DNA of 64,000 nucleotides from DATFQE01 sp963733845 (GTDB lineage Bacteria > Actinomycetota > Thermoleophilia > Gaiellales > Gaiellaceae). This document shows, piece by piece, positions 1 through 9,100 of the stretch. The position numbers and the translations under genes were made by a program. The DNA is taken from positions 62,001 to 126,000 of the forward strand of contig CAVTEM010000010.1 of the NCBI GenBank assembly GCA_963733845.1. The letters are read 5' to 3'. Position 1 is the first letter of the stretch; each line of letters opens with the position of its first letter. The notes below the pieces were generated by a model. It did not search any database and was not told the origin of the DNA. It saw only the letters and a list, made by a program, of their open reading frames with translations.

Positions 1-875
1 TCCTCGGGCCTGATCCCGAGCACGACCTGCCGACTCTCGTAGGCCTGAAGCGCAGGACGCTCGTTCAGCGTCTCTTCGTCCAATGCGATTTGCTGGTCGC
101 CTGCCTTGACGATAATCCCGCCGTTGGCACCCTCGAGCGTGGCCTCGAGCAGGTTCATCGCGGGGCTGCCGATGAAGCCGCCGACGAAGAGGTTGACCGG
201 CTTGTCGTAGAGCTCCTGCGGCGAAGCCACCTGCTGAAGCTCGCCCTTGCGGATCACCGCCACGCGGTCGCCCATCGTCATCGCCTCGACCTGGTCGTGG
301 GTGACGTAGATCGTCGTCGTCTTCAGGTCGCGCTGGATGCCCGAGATCTCGGCGCGCATCTGCACGCGCAGCTTCGCGTCCAGGTTGGAGAGCGGCTCGT
401 CCATCAGGAACGCCTGTGGCTGACGGACGATCGCTCGGCCCATCGCGACCCGCTGCCGCTGCCCGCCGGAGAGCGCGCGTGGCTTCTTGTCGAGGAACTG
501 CTCGAGCCCGAGGATCCGGGCAGCCTCCTTTACGCGCTTGTCGATCTCGTCCTTCGGGGTCTTGCGCAGGCGCAGACTGAAGGCGATGTTGTCGTAGACC
601 GTCAGGTGCGGGTACAGCGCGTAGCTCTGGAACACCATCGCGATGTCCCGGTCGCGCGGTGCCAACTGGTTGACGATGCGATCGCCGATCCGGAGTACGC
701 CCTCGGAGATTTCCTCGAGGCCGGCGACCATGCGCAGCGCAGTCGTCTTGCCGCAGCCCGAGGGGCCGACGAGCACCATGAACTCGCCGTCCTGGACTTC
801 GAGATCGATGCTGTTTACTGCGCGCGTGCCGTCGAGGTACACCTTGCTGACCCCGTCAAAAGTGACTTCGGCCAC
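1..875 (-). CDS. Sugar ABC transporter ATP-binding protein (MalK/UgpC/MsmX family), 3' end cut by window edge
   Basis: ATPase subunit that would energise a binding-protein-dependent carbohydrate importer at the inner face of the membrane. Seen: Walker A GPSGCGKT, Q-loop MVFQSYALYPH, signature LSGGQRQRVAMGRA, Walker B AFLMDEPLSNLD, switch THDQVEAMTMGDRVAV, then the start of the C-terminal MalK-type regulatory region (FIGSPAMN, GIRPE) where the window ends. The GTG start at 875 gives a canonical N-terminus and follows a purine-rich stretch (GGGAGG, GGGGGAG). No permease or binding protein is visible beside it, so it may be a shared multi-transporter ATPase. A second gene of the same family lies at 40736-41923. 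Confidence 0.93.
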   Translation of the reverse strand, partial: MAEVTFDGVSKVYLDGTRAVNSIDLEVQDGEFMVLVGPSGCGKTTALRMVAGLEEISEGVLRIGDRIVNQLAPRDRDIAMVFQSYALYPHLTVYDNIAFSLRLRKTPKDEIDKRVKEAARILGLEQFLDKKPRALSGGQRQRVAMGRAIVRQPQAFLMDEPLSNLDAKLRVQMRAEISGIQRDLKTTTIYVTHDQVEAMTMGDRVAVIRKGELQQVASPQELYDKPVNLFVGGFIGSPAMNLLEATLEGANGGIIVKAGDQQIALDEETLNERPALQAYESRQVVLGIRPE

Positions 876-959
876 GCTCCCCCTTTCCTCCCAGCTCGCG
901 ATGCGCGGTGTGCGAGAAGGATTGTGTCTGTTCCGTGACCGGTCCGCTAGGAGAAGGCG

Positions 960-1829
960 CTACTCCGACGCGGGTGCGGGATTCAGCATCATCCGTGCCG
1001 TCCCGTCGCTCGCCTGCTGGAACTCGTAGGCGAACTTGTTCGAGAGCGTGAGGTAGTCGATCGCGGCCGCTTCGAGGTCGGAGATGCCGGTCGCCGACGG
1101 CGCCTTGCCGGTCGGGAGGGTCTGCGTGAGCGGCCGGTCGAGCTGCGCCTCGAGCTGCTCGCGGCGCAGCAGCACGGCGCCGCCCGGCTGCCCCTGAGCG
1201 TCCGGCGGAAGCAGGGCGACGACGGGATCGACGTCGTTGTAGCGCATCGTGTAGAGCGCGAGCTCGAGCGCCTCGCGGCGGACGAGCCTCTCCGTGCCGG
1301 ACGCGGCCGTCGCCGGCAGTGCACACTCGGTCCCTGCCGCGCAGAGGATGTACATGATCGCCTTGCCGGCCCCGATCGTCTGCTCGGAGCTGCCGTCGCG
1401 GATCACGAACTGGCTCACCGGAGCGTCCTGGACGGCGGGCGGCCCGCCGATCACCCGCGCGAGCTGCTGCCCGTCGCTCGTCTGGTAGCGAGTGCCGACG
1501 AAGCGCGCGATCTGGCGCGTGCGGAGCGCCTCGGAATCGGCCGTCGGCTTGAAGAAGGACCAGGTCGAGGCGGTGGAGGACCCGTCGTCGGAGCGCTGGC
1601 TCCAGGCGACCGCGAAGGCCACCAGCAGTGCGCCGAAGAACAGGACGATCAGCAGGTAGCCGACCATGAAGCGGCCCGGGTAGACCGCCTCCTCCTTCGA
1701 GCGCTCTGCCGTCTGCACGCGCTCGGCACTGACGGCGAGCGGTTCGAGCTCGCCCTTCTGCCTCGCGCCAATGGGCGCGGCCCGGTCGGGGCGAGGGCCC
1801 TCGGCGATCGGCTCTACGGCTTGGGCCAC
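960..1829 (-). CDS. Single-pass membrane protein coupled to FtsH-like protease, unknown function
   Basis: About 289 residues. A charged cytoplasmic N-terminus of about 52 residues is followed by one clear membrane helix (MVGYLLIVLFFGALLVAFAV) and an extracytoplasmic domain with no motif I recognise. The GTG start at 1829 lies inside the end of the upstream AAA protease gene (16-nt overlap), so the two are probably translationally coupled and may work together, for example as protease adaptor or substrate-presenting partner. That role is inference from position only. Confidence 0.7.
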   Translation of the reverse strand: MAQAVEPIAEGPRPDRAAPIGARQKGELEPLAVSAERVQTAERSKEEAVYPGRFMVGYLLIVLFFGALLVAFAVAWSQRSDDGSSTASTWSFFKPTADSEALRTRQIARFVGTRYQTSDGQQLARVIGGPPAVQDAPVSQFVIRDGSSEQTIGAGKAIMYILCAAGTECALPATAASGTERLVRREALELALYTMRYNDVDPVVALLPPDAQGQPGGAVLLRREQLEAQLDRPLTQTLPTGKAPSATGISDLEAAAIDYLTLSNKFAYEFQQASDGTARMMLNPAPASE

Positions 1830-4231
1830 GCGCTCTCCTCGGAGTAGTCGATCGTCGGCTCGACGAGCTTCGCGTTCCGCAGCAGGTCGAGCAGCTCGTC
1901 GCCGTAGATCTCCCGGCGCGCGACGACGACGTCTGCGATCTTCGAGACGGCGTCCTTGTTGTGCAGGATCAGGTTGTATGCCTTGACGTAGGCCTGGCCG
2001 AGGATCTGCGCCGCCGCCTTGCGCTTGTCCGGGTCGCCCAGGGCGCCGGCGATCGGATCCTGGTTGAAGGGGCCGCCGCCGGTGCGGTTCATGATCTGCA
2101 GCCCGATCTCCTCGAAGCGCTTCAGGATCTTCTCGCGCGCCTCGGTGCGCGTCTTCTCGGTCTTGTAGGCGCCGTTGAGCTCCACGCGCTCGGGGCCCAT
2201 CGCCGATGCGCCGACCATGAAGGCCGCGCGCGCGGTCGCGCTCTGCACGTCGCCACCGACGCCGGTCGAGTTCTCGTCGTAGAAGACGCGCTCGGCGGCC
2301 ATCGCGCCCAGCGTCCAGATCAGGGCTGCCATCTGCTCGGAGCGCCACTTGGAGAAGCGCTCCTCCTTCTCGAGCGCCTGGTGGTGACCGAGCGACTGGC
2401 CGCGCATCCGAATCGACAGGCGCGTCGACTCCGTGTCCTTCATGAACACGTGGCTCGCGACCGCGTGGCCGGCCTCGTGGATCGCGACGGCGCGGGTCTC
2501 GTCGGGCACGTACTCGATGTTGATCGCCGTGCCGGACTCGACGGTCGTCATCGCCTCGAACAGATCCTCGAACTCGAAGCCCGGCCGCCCGTCGTGGTGC
2601 GCAATGGTCAGCGCCATCGAGCAGACCTGCTCGATCATCGCCGGCGAGTAGCCGTTGGTGACGCGGGCGATCTCGTCGCGGCGGCGCGTCTGGTCGAGGT
2701 CCTCGCTGTGCGAGACCTTGTCGATGTAGAGGTCGAAGATGTCCAGCCGGTCCTGCTTCGTCGGCGTCCGGAACCAGACGTGGCGGCCGAGCCGGCCCGG
2801 GCGCGTGAGCGCGGGGTCCAGCGACTCGATCGGCACGTTGCACGCCCCGATGAAGTAGATCTGCTCGGAGCGCGGGCGGGGTGCCGGTAGGCGCAGCGCG
2901 AAGCGTCCGACCGCGCGCGGGATCACGTAGGTGGCGTCGAGGAAGGTGTTGAAGCGGTTCCGCTTCATCTTCTTGAAGAAGGGCGGGTTGCCGATCCCGT
3001 CCATCACGACGAGCAGCTGGTTCAGGGCCAGCTGGCCCCCGCCGCCCATCATCCCGCCGGGCATGAACTGGTTGACGACCCCGGCGAAGCGGCCGAGATA
3101 GGTCGGCCCAGGCTGCGGGGCCCTGGTCTCGAAGAGACGATCGCGCCAGGCGCGGGTCTCGAGAATCAGGTCGCCGCTCGGCGTGAGCGAGCCGTGCGGT
3201 CCGTAGAACGCGAGCTCCTCGAAGCGCGTCGCGGGCATCGGCGTCATCATGCCGCCGCCTGCGGGCCCGAGGCTCTGCCGCCGCATGCCGACGGCGTCGA
3301 TCTCGTCGATGAAGACGATGCACTGGCCGCCCCACTTGCGCGCCAGCCGCTTCGCCTTCCAGGCCAGGTAGCGCACGATCACGGCGTCCATCCCGATGAA
3401 GGTCTGGGCGAAGCCGGACCCCGGGATCGACACGAACGGGCAGTTGAACCCGGTCGCGATCGCCTTCGAGAGCATCGTCTTGCCGGTCCCCGGTGGGCCG
3501 AGGAAGAGGATCCCGCGCTCGCGCTTGCCGCCGGCCAGCTCGAAGGCCTCGCCGGACTGCCAGAGCGAGACGATCTTGCGGACTTCCTCCTTGGCCTCGG
3601 CCTGGCCGCGGACGTCCTCGAGCTTGACGCCCCAGTCGGCGTCGCCCGGCTCGTAGGACTGGATCTGCGTGACCCCCATCAGCATCAGGGGCCCCATCAG
3701 GATCAGGAAGTTCATCAGGAAGAGCAGCGGGAAGATGAACGCGTACATCAGGATCATCGGGTTCGACAGGAACTCGACGAAGCTGTCGACCATCCCGGTC
3801 GCGGTGCCCCACCAGGTCTCGCTCTCGCCACCGGGGATCAGCAGCTTGCCGACCCAGACGATCGTGATGAAGAGCGCGATCAGGTAGGCCACGTGCCACT
3901 TGCGGCTCCAGTACCAGGCGCGGCGCCGGTTGACGACGTCCTCCTCGCGGAGCTGTTGCTCGTCGGCGCCGAACAGGCTCGGCCACGGGATCAGGCGCCT
4001 CAGCACGACGTCGAGCAGGCCGCGGTAGGCGATGATCAGCAGGAAGGTCACCACGATCGACCAGCCGAGCGGCCAGTCGCGCTGCACGTAGAGCCAGAGG
4101 AACGGAATCGGGCTCGTGAGGATGGCGATGAACGTGGCCGCGCGGATCAGCCGGCGCCACTGGGCGGCGAGCGCTTTCGACGCCTCCCCGGCCGGGGCAA
4201 TGGTCGAGAGCTGCTCCGAGACGCTCGCCAT
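1814..4231 (-). CDS. ftsH: FtsH-like membrane AAA+ zinc metalloprotease with a large AAA insertion
   Basis: An 805-residue membrane-bound ATP-dependent protease of the M41 type. N-terminal hydrophobic segments (about residues 30-75, 110-135 and 150-185) replace the usual two-helix FtsH N-terminus. Walker A GPPGTGKT is near residues 245-252, Walker B VFIDEID near 306-312, and the arginine-finger region DPALTRPGRLGR near 470-480. The zinc motif HEAGH is at about 585-589, with a candidate third ligand Asp in GVGGDVQSAT. The stretch between Walker B and the arginine finger is roughly 100 residues longer than in E. coli FtsH and is rich in Gly, Met and Pro. A TAAGCT -10 box 8 nt upstream of the ATG suggests a leaderless transcript. 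It is divergent from the CDF gene. Protease function is likely; substrates are unknown. Confidence 0.88.
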   Translation of the reverse strand: MASVSEQLSTIAPAGEASKALAAQWRRLIRAATFIAILTSPIPFLWLYVQRDWPLGWSIVVTFLLIIAYRGLLDVVLRRLIPWPSLFGADEQQLREEDVVNRRRAWYWSRKWHVAYLIALFITIVWVGKLLIPGGESETWWGTATGMVDSFVEFLSNPMILMYAFIFPLLFLMNFLILMGPLMLMGVTQIQSYEPGDADWGVKLEDVRGQAEAKEEVRKIVSLWQSGEAFELAGGKRERGILFLGPPGTGKTMLSKAIATGFNCPFVSIPGSGFAQTFIGMDAVIVRYLAWKAKRLARKWGGQCIVFIDEIDAVGMRRQSLGPAGGGMMTPMPATRFEELAFYGPHGSLTPSGDLILETRAWRDRLFETRAPQPGPTYLGRFAGVVNQFMPGGMMGGGGQLALNQLLVVMDGIGNPPFFKKMKRNRFNTFLDATYVIPRAVGRFALRLPAPRPRSEQIYFIGACNVPIESLDPALTRPGRLGRHVWFRTPTKQDRLDIFDLYIDKVSHSEDLDQTRRRDEIARVTNGYSPAMIEQVCSMALTIAHHDGRPGFEFEDLFEAMTTVESGTAINIEYVPDETRAVAIHEAGHAVASHVFMKDTESTRLSIRMRGQSLGHHQALEKEERFSKWRSEQMAALIWTLGAMAAERVFYDENSTGVGGDVQSATARAAFMVGASAMGPERVELNGAYKTEKTRTEAREKILKRFEEIGLQIMNRTGGGPFNQDPIAGALGDPDKRKAAAQILGQAYVKAYNLILHNKDAVSKIADVVVARREIYGDELLDLLRNAKLVEPTIDYSEESAWPKP

Positions 4232-4239
4232 TCGCTGTC

Positions 4240-4245
4240 AGCTTA
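4240..4245 (-). promoter_or_regulatory. -10 element (TAAGCT) of the FtsH-like gene
   Basis: TAAGCT read on the minus strand, 8 nt before the ATG at 4231. It matches the TAnnnT pattern found before many starts here and implies a leaderless mRNA. Confidence 0.45.
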
Positions 4246-4286
4246 GACGGAGCGTCTGCCGAAATGGTTTTCGTCTCGGCAACACT

Positions 4287-4292
4287 TAACCT
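4287..4292 (+). promoter_or_regulatory. -10 element (TAACCT) of the CDF transporter gene
   Basis: TAACCT ends 7 nt before the ATG at 4300, supporting that start rather than the in-frame ATG at 4264, which would lie upstream of the promoter. Confidence 0.45.
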
Positions 4293-4299
4293 GACCTTC

Positions 4300-5238
4300 A
4301 TGCACGCGCAACCCGGCCACGCTCACGGCCTGCGCGCCGCGTCGAGCCGAAACCGGCGGGCTCTCGGCGCGGCCCTCGTGCTGATCGCGGGCTTCACGAT
4401 CGTCGAGGTGGCGGTCGGCCTGATCGCCGACTCGCTCGCCGTGCTCGCCGATGCGGCGCACATGCTCTCGGACACCGCCTCCCTCGGCCTGGCGTTCCTG
4501 GCGGCCTGGCTCGCGTCCAGGCCGGCGACACCGAGGCGGAGCTTCGGCTCCGGCCGTGCGGAGATCCTCGCCGCGCTCGTCAACGGCGTCGCGCTCGTCG
4601 CCGTCTCGATCTGGATCTTCGTCGCCGCGCTCGGGCGGCTGGAGGACCCGCCCGAGGTCTCGGGCGGCTGGGTGCTCGTGGTCGGCGTCGCGGGCCTCAC
4701 CGTCAACGTCGCCGCCGCCTGGATCCTCGCGCGCGCGGGAACGGAGAGCCTGAACGTGCAGGCCGCGCTCCTCCACGTCCTCGCCGACCTGCTCGGCTCG
4801 GTCGGCGTGATCGTCGCGGGCCTGGTCGTCGTGGTCACGGGGTGGGAGTACGCCGACCCGCTGGTCGCGCTCGCGATCGGCGTGCTCGTGCTCGCGAGCT
4901 CGTGGCGGATCCTTCGCGACTCGGTCAGCATCCTGCTCGAGGAGACCCCTGCCGGCATCGACCCCGAGGAGGTGGGGCGCGCACTGGCGGGCGCGGACGG
5001 CGTCGTCGAGGTGCACGACCTGCACATCTGGACGATCACGTCGGGCTTCCCCGCCCTCGCCGCGCACGTGCTCGTCGTCCCAGGAGGCGACTGCCACGGG
5101 GTCAGGCGCGACCTCGAGCGGCTCCTGCACGAGCGCTTCGAGCTCGAGCACACCACGCTGCAGGTCGAGCACGCCGACGGTGACCGGCTCGTCCGCATCG
5201 GCCCCTCGTTCCGTCGCAGCTCTCCCTTGCGTCACTAA
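4300..5238 (+). CDS. Cation diffusion facilitator (CDF) family metal efflux transporter
   Basis: A 312-residue membrane antiporter expected to export Zn2+, Co2+, Cd2+ or similar divalent cations. It has the CDF hallmarks: a His-containing N-terminus (HAQPGHAHG), the metal-site helix SLAVLADAAHMLSDTASLGLA (Asp and His ligands), a second site around LHVLADLLGSVGV, six predicted helices, and a C-terminal cytoplasmic ferredoxin-like domain (VHDLHIWTITSG). The HxxxD pairing fits the CzcD/ZitB-like Zn subgroup. The start at 4300 was chosen over the longer frame because of the -10 box 7 nt upstream. Its stop overlaps the -10 box of the next gene. Confidence 0.93.
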   Translation: MHAQPGHAHGLRAASSRNRRALGAALVLIAGFTIVEVAVGLIADSLAVLADAAHMLSDTASLGLAFLAAWLASRPATPRRSFGSGRAEILAALVNGVALVAVSIWIFVAALGRLEDPPEVSGGWVLVVGVAGLTVNVAAAWILARAGTESLNVQAALLHVLADLLGSVGVIVAGLVVVVTGWEYADPLVALAIGVLVLASSWRILRDSVSILLEETPAGIDPEEVGRALAGADGVVEVHDLHIWTITSGFPALAAHVLVVPGGDCHGVRRDLERLLHERFELEHTTLQVEHADGDRLVRIGPSFRRSSPLRH

Positions 5239-5241
5239 GCT
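5236..5241 (+). promoter_or_regulatory. -10 element (TAAGCT) of the SDR gene
   Basis: TAAGCT ends 8 nt before the ATG at 5250 and overlaps the stop codon of the CDF gene. Confidence 0.4.
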
Positions 5242-5249
5242 CACTCGCC

Positions 5250-6008
5250 ATGCCGTCGCTGGAGGGCAAGACCGCCATCGTCACCGGGGCCTCGAGCGGG
5301 ATCGGCCGCGCGACGGCGAAGGCGCTGCTCGCGGAGGGCGCAGTCGTCGCTGCGGGAGCGCGGCGAGTCGAGCGGCTCTCGGACCTCGGGGTGAGCGCCG
5401 TGGGGCTGCCGCTCGACGTGACCGACCCGGACAGCGCTGAAGCCTTCGTCACCCACGCCGTGAAGGAGCTCGACGGTCTCGACATCCTGGTCAACGGCGC
5501 CGGGCTCGCGCTCGGACGGGATCCCTTCGACGAGTCCACCGAGGACGACGAGCGCGTCGTCATGGACACGAACGTGGACGGGCTGATTCGCATGACCCGG
5601 CTCGCGCTCCCGCACCTCCGCGACGGCGGCCACATCGTCAACATCGGCTCGGTCGCAGGGCGCCAGGCCTATCCGAACGCAGCCCTCTACGTCGCCTCGA
5701 AGTTCGCCGTGCGCGGGTTCACGTACGCGCTGCGAGAGGACTTGCTCGGCCGGCCGATCCGGATCACGACCGTCGACCCGGGTCTGGTCGAGAGCGACTT
5801 CTCGCGCGTTCGCTTCAAGGGCGACGAGGAGAAGGCGCGCGCCGTCTACGAGGGAGTGGAGGCGATGCTGCCCGAGGACATCGCCGAGTGCATCGTCTTC
5901 GCGCTCACCCGCCCGGCCCACGTGAATGTCGACGAGCTCGTGGTCAAGGCGCTCGCGCAGTCGAGCGGGGGTCGAATCCTCCGCTCGACCTCAACACAGG
6001 ACGCGTAG
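5250..6008 (+). CDS. SDR-family NAD(P)-dependent oxidoreductase (YdfG-like)
   Basis: A 252-residue classical short-chain dehydrogenase. The Rossmann motif TGASSGIG is at about residues 12-19, NGAG at about 86-89, the catalytic serine in NIGSVAG, and the YxxxK pair in YVASKFA. The C-terminal PGLVESDF loop and overall length resemble the YdfG 3-hydroxy acid/serine dehydrogenase subgroup, but the substrate cannot be fixed from sequence. The following debranching-type enzyme starts one base after its stop, so the two are probably co-transcribed. Confidence 0.92.
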   Translation: MPSLEGKTAIVTGASSGIGRATAKALLAEGAVVAAGARRVERLSDLGVSAVGLPLDVTDPDSAEAFVTHAVKELDGLDILVNGAGLALGRDPFDESTEDDERVVMDTNVDGLIRMTRLALPHLRDGGHIVNIGSVAGRQAYPNAALYVASKFAVRGFTYALREDLLGRPIRITTVDPGLVESDFSRVRFKGDEEKARAVYEGVEAMLPEDIAECIVFALTRPAHVNVDELVVKALAQSSGGRILRSTSTQDA

Positions 6009-6009
6009 C

Positions 6010-8046
6010 GTGTCGCTGACGATCCTCGAGGGATCGACATTCTGCGTCTGTGACCCCAGCGGAGACTTCGGCTGGCCGACGAGCGGGTTCTTCGCCAAGG
6101 ACGTCCGCTTCCTCTCCGTCCTCGAGCTCACGGTCAACGGCGAGCGGCCGCTCCTGCTCTCGTCCGACCGGGTCGAGTACTTCTCGGCCGCCTTCTACCT
6201 GCGCAACCCGCGCGCGGAGCTGGCGCCGGACGTGCTCTCGATCACGCGCGAGCGCTTCGTCGGCGTGGGAATGCAGGATCACCTCCGCGTGGAGAACCAC
6301 GCCATGGAGCCGGTCTCGTTCGAGCTCGCGCTCCGCTTCGGCGCCGACTTCGCGGACATCTTCGCCGTCAAGGACTACGACTTCTCGCTCGGCGATCCGG
6401 AGGCGGCCGAGCCGCTGCCGCCCGCGGTCACGCCCGTGTTCGACGACGGGGACAACCAGTTCCTGTTCGTCGACCCCGAGAGCGCGGCGCGCACGCAGGT
6501 GATCCTCTCCGAGCGCGGCGAGGTCGACGGCGCGACCATCTGCTGGCGGATCGACCTAGAGCCACGCGCCCTCTGGGCGGTGCGAGTCGACGTCCACGCC
6601 GACCTCGACGGCGACCAGGAGGCGCCGCGCGCGGTGGAGCGCCGCTTCGGCGAGGAGCTCGTGCACGTGCGCGAGTCGCTCGCGGCCTGGAAGCTGCGGG
6701 TGCCGCAGCTGCGCACGAGCTGGGACGACCTGCACCACTCGTTCTCCCGCTCGGTCGCCGACCTCGCCTCGCTGCGGATCCGCAACGGGCTCGGCTCGCT
6801 GCCCGCGGCGGGGATGCCGTGGTTCATGACCGTCTTCGGCCGCGACACGCTGATCACGTGCCTGCAGACCCTGCTGTTCGGGCCCGAGCTCGCCCGCAGC
6901 GCACTCGAGGTGCTGGCGAACCTGCAGGCCACGGAAGACGTGCCCGAGCTGGATGCGGAGCCCGGCAAGATCGTCCACGAGGTCCGGCACGGAAAGGCCG
7001 CGAAACGGTGGTTCGACACCTACTACGGGACACTCGACGCCACGCCGCTCTACCTCACGCTGCTCTCCGAGGTCTGGCGCTGGACCGACGATGCCGCCCT
7101 TGTCCGGAAGCTGCGCGAGCCGGCGCTGCGCGCGCTCGCCTGGATCGACGAGTGGGGCGACCTGGACGGCGACGGCTTCGTCGAGTACCTCAAACGCAGC
7201 CCGCGCGGGCTCGACAACCAGAGCTGGAAGGACAGCAGCGACTCCATGCGCTTCACCGACGGCACCCTCGCCGAGGCGCCGATCGCCCCCTGCGAGGTAC
7301 AGGGCTACGTCTACGACGCGAAGCTGCGCACCGCCGAGCTTGCACGCGAGGTCTGGCGCGACCGCACGCTCGCCGAGCGCCTCGAGCGCGAGGCGGCGGA
7401 GCTCAAGCAGCGCTTCGACGAGGCGTTCTGGTGCGACCGCGGCTACTACGCGCTCGCCCTGGACAAGGACAAGCGTCACGTCGATTCACTGACCTCGAAC
7501 ATCGGGCACCTGCTCTGGAGCGGGATCGTCCCGGAGGAGCGGGTCGAGCAGCTCGTGGACGCGCTCATGGGCGAAGCGCTCTGGTCCGGCTGGGGCGTGC
7601 GGACGATGTCGACGGCAGACGCCGGCTACAACCCGCTCGCCTACCACAACGGCACGGTCTGGCCCCACGACAATTCCCTCTGCGCGGCGGGGTTCGCCCG
7701 CTACGGCCGCTGGGCCGAGCTGCACCGCGTCGTACGGCGGATGCTCGCGGCCTCGCGCCACTTCGACCACCAGCTCCCCGAGGTGTTCGCCGGGATGCCG
7801 AGGGCGGACACGCCGTTTCCGATCCGCTATCCGACGGCGGCGCGTCCGCAGGCGTGGGCGGCCGGGACGCCCGTGCTGCTCCTGCAGCTCCTGCTGGGGC
7901 TGCAGGTCGACCGCGCCCATCATCGTCTGTTCGCGACAGCACCGGAGCTGCCGGAGTGGGCCGGCTCGATCAGGCTCACGGGGGTCCGTGCGTTCGAGCG
8001 CTCGTGGGACGTTCACGTCGAGAACGGGCACGTAACGGTTGAATGA
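6010..8046 (+). CDS. Amylo-alpha-1,6-glucosidase / glycogen debranching enzyme-type protein
   Basis: A 678-residue cytoplasmic glycoside hydrolase with an N-terminal beta-rich GDE_N-type domain (about 1-220) and a C-terminal (alpha/alpha)6-barrel GDE_C domain. Barrel motifs are FMTVFGRDTLITCLQT, NQSWKDSSDSM (acidic catalytic region) and TVWPHDNSL. The GTG start at 6010 follows the SDR stop by one base and begins exactly at the conserved SLTILEG start. The likely role is trimming alpha-1,6 branches in glycogen-like glucans, or a related oligosaccharide. The neighbouring GT4 gene fits glucan or trehalose-type metabolism, but no other glycogen genes are in view. Confidence 0.88.
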   Translation: MSLTILEGSTFCVCDPSGDFGWPTSGFFAKDVRFLSVLELTVNGERPLLLSSDRVEYFSAAFYLRNPRAELAPDVLSITRERFVGVGMQDHLRVENHAMEPVSFELALRFGADFADIFAVKDYDFSLGDPEAAEPLPPAVTPVFDDGDNQFLFVDPESAARTQVILSERGEVDGATICWRIDLEPRALWAVRVDVHADLDGDQEAPRAVERRFGEELVHVRESLAAWKLRVPQLRTSWDDLHHSFSRSVADLASLRIRNGLGSLPAAGMPWFMTVFGRDTLITCLQTLLFGPELARSALEVLANLQATEDVPELDAEPGKIVHEVRHGKAAKRWFDTYYGTLDATPLYLTLLSEVWRWTDDAALVRKLREPALRALAWIDEWGDLDGDGFVEYLKRSPRGLDNQSWKDSSDSMRFTDGTLAEAPIAPCEVQGYVYDAKLRTAELAREVWRDRTLAERLEREAAELKQRFDEAFWCDRGYYALALDKDKRHVDSLTSNIGHLLWSGIVPEERVEQLVDALMGEALWSGWGVRTMSTADAGYNPLAYHNGTVWPHDNSLCAAGFARYGRWAELHRVVRRMLAASRHFDHQLPEVFAGMPRADTPFPIRYPTAARPQAWAAGTPVLLLQLLLGLQVDRAHHRLFATAPELPEWAGSIRLTGVRAFERSWDVHVENGHVTVE

Positions 8047-8062
8047 GCTCCCTAACTCGAGA

Positions 8063-9100
8063 ATGAGAGTCGCGATCCTCAGTCCCGTCTGGTTCGCCGT
8101 CCCGCCGACGGGCTACGGCGGGATCGAGCTGATCGTCTCCCTGCTCGCCGACGGGCTCGTGGACGCGGGGCACGAGGTGACGCTGTTCGCGTCCGGCGAC
8201 TCCCTGACCAAGGCCGAGCTCGCCTACACCTACGAACGGGCGCCGAGCGAGCTGATCGGGCGGTCGCTGCCCGAGCTCCGTCACGCGCTCGCCTGTTACA
8301 CGCGCGCGAGCGAGTTCGACGTGATCAACGACCACTCGGGGATGCCTGCCGCGGCGCTCGCGGGAGCGCTGAGCACGCCGGTGCTCCACACCGTCCACGG
8401 CCCGTTGGACGGCGAGGCGGGTAGCACCTACGAGTGCATCCAGCAGGTCGCTCCGAACGTCGGCCTGATCTCGATCTCGCTCAACCAGCGGCGCCCGAAG
8501 CCGAACCTGCCCTGGGCGGCGAACATCCCCAACGCGCTCGACCTCTCGCTCTACCCCTGCAAGCCGCACCTCGGCGAGTACCTGCTCTTCCTCGGTCGCA
8601 TGAGCCCCGACAAGGGCGCGCACCGCGCAATCGCCGTCGCGATGGAGCTCGGGCTCCCGCTGAAGATGGCCGGCAAGAACCGCGAGCGGCGGGAGCAGCA
8701 GTACTTCGCCGAGTTCGTGGAGCCGCACCTGAACGACCGGATCGAATGGCTGGGCGAGGTTTCGCACGGCACGAAGGTCGAGCTCCTGCAGGACGCCCGC
8801 GCCACGCTGTTCCCGATCGAGTGGGAGGAGCCGTTCGGGCTGGTGATGATCGAGTCGATGGCGTGCGGCACCCCGGTGATCGCGACCCGGCACGGGGCCG
8901 TGCCCGAGGTGATCGAGGACGGGGTGAGCGGGCTGATCGTCGAGAACTACCGCCAGATGCCCGATGCGCTCGAGCGGGCGGACACGCTCGACCCGCTCGA
9001 GTGCCGGCGCTACGTCGAGGAGCGGTTCGCGCCGGAGCGCATGGTGGGCGAGTACCTGGACGCCTACCGTGAGGCCGTCTCGCGCTCGGGCGAGAGGTAG
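8063..9100 (+). CDS. Glycosyltransferase family 4 protein
   Basis: A 345-residue GT-B fold transferase. The N-terminal start MRVAILSPVW and the glycine-rich PPTGYGGIE loop bind the acceptor side. The C-terminal nucleotide-sugar site shows FPIEWEEPFGLVMIESMACGTPVIA, the usual E-x7-E type motif. I took the ATG at 8063 over an in-frame TTG at 8039 because it gives the canonical GT4 N-terminus. It follows the debranching-type gene by 16 nt and is probably in the same transcript. Donor and acceptor are unknown. Its end overlaps the convergent GNAT gene by 37 nt. Confidence 0.9.
   Translation: MRVAILSPVWFAVPPTGYGGIELIVSLLADGLVDAGHEVTLFASGDSLTKAELAYTYERAPSELIGRSLPELRHALACYTRASEFDVINDHSGMPAAALAGALSTPVLHTVHGPLDGEAGSTYECIQQVAPNVGLISISLNQRRPKPNLPWAANIPNALDLSLYPCKPHLGEYLLFLGRMSPDKGAHRAIAVAMELGLPLKMAGKNRERREQQYFAEFVEPHLNDRIEWLGEVSHGTKVELLQDARATLFPIEWEEPFGLVMIESMACGTPVIATRHGAVPEVIEDGVSGLIVENYRQMPDALERADTLDPLECRRYVEERFAPERMVGEYLDAYREAVSRSGER

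Noticed and set aside
4264..4299. Upstream ATG for the CDF transporter
   Set aside because: The extra 12 codons would lie across the -10 box and add non-family residues.
960..4301. An 1,113-codon minus-strand open frame covering the FtsH-like gene
   Set aside because: Only its last 290 codons are a real gene. The rest is an Arg/Pro/Asp-rich shadow of the protease frame, common in high-GC DNA.
8039..8062. TTG start for the GT4 gene overlapping the previous stop
   Set aside because: The added residues are not GT4-like; the ATG at 8063 gives the canonical N-terminus.
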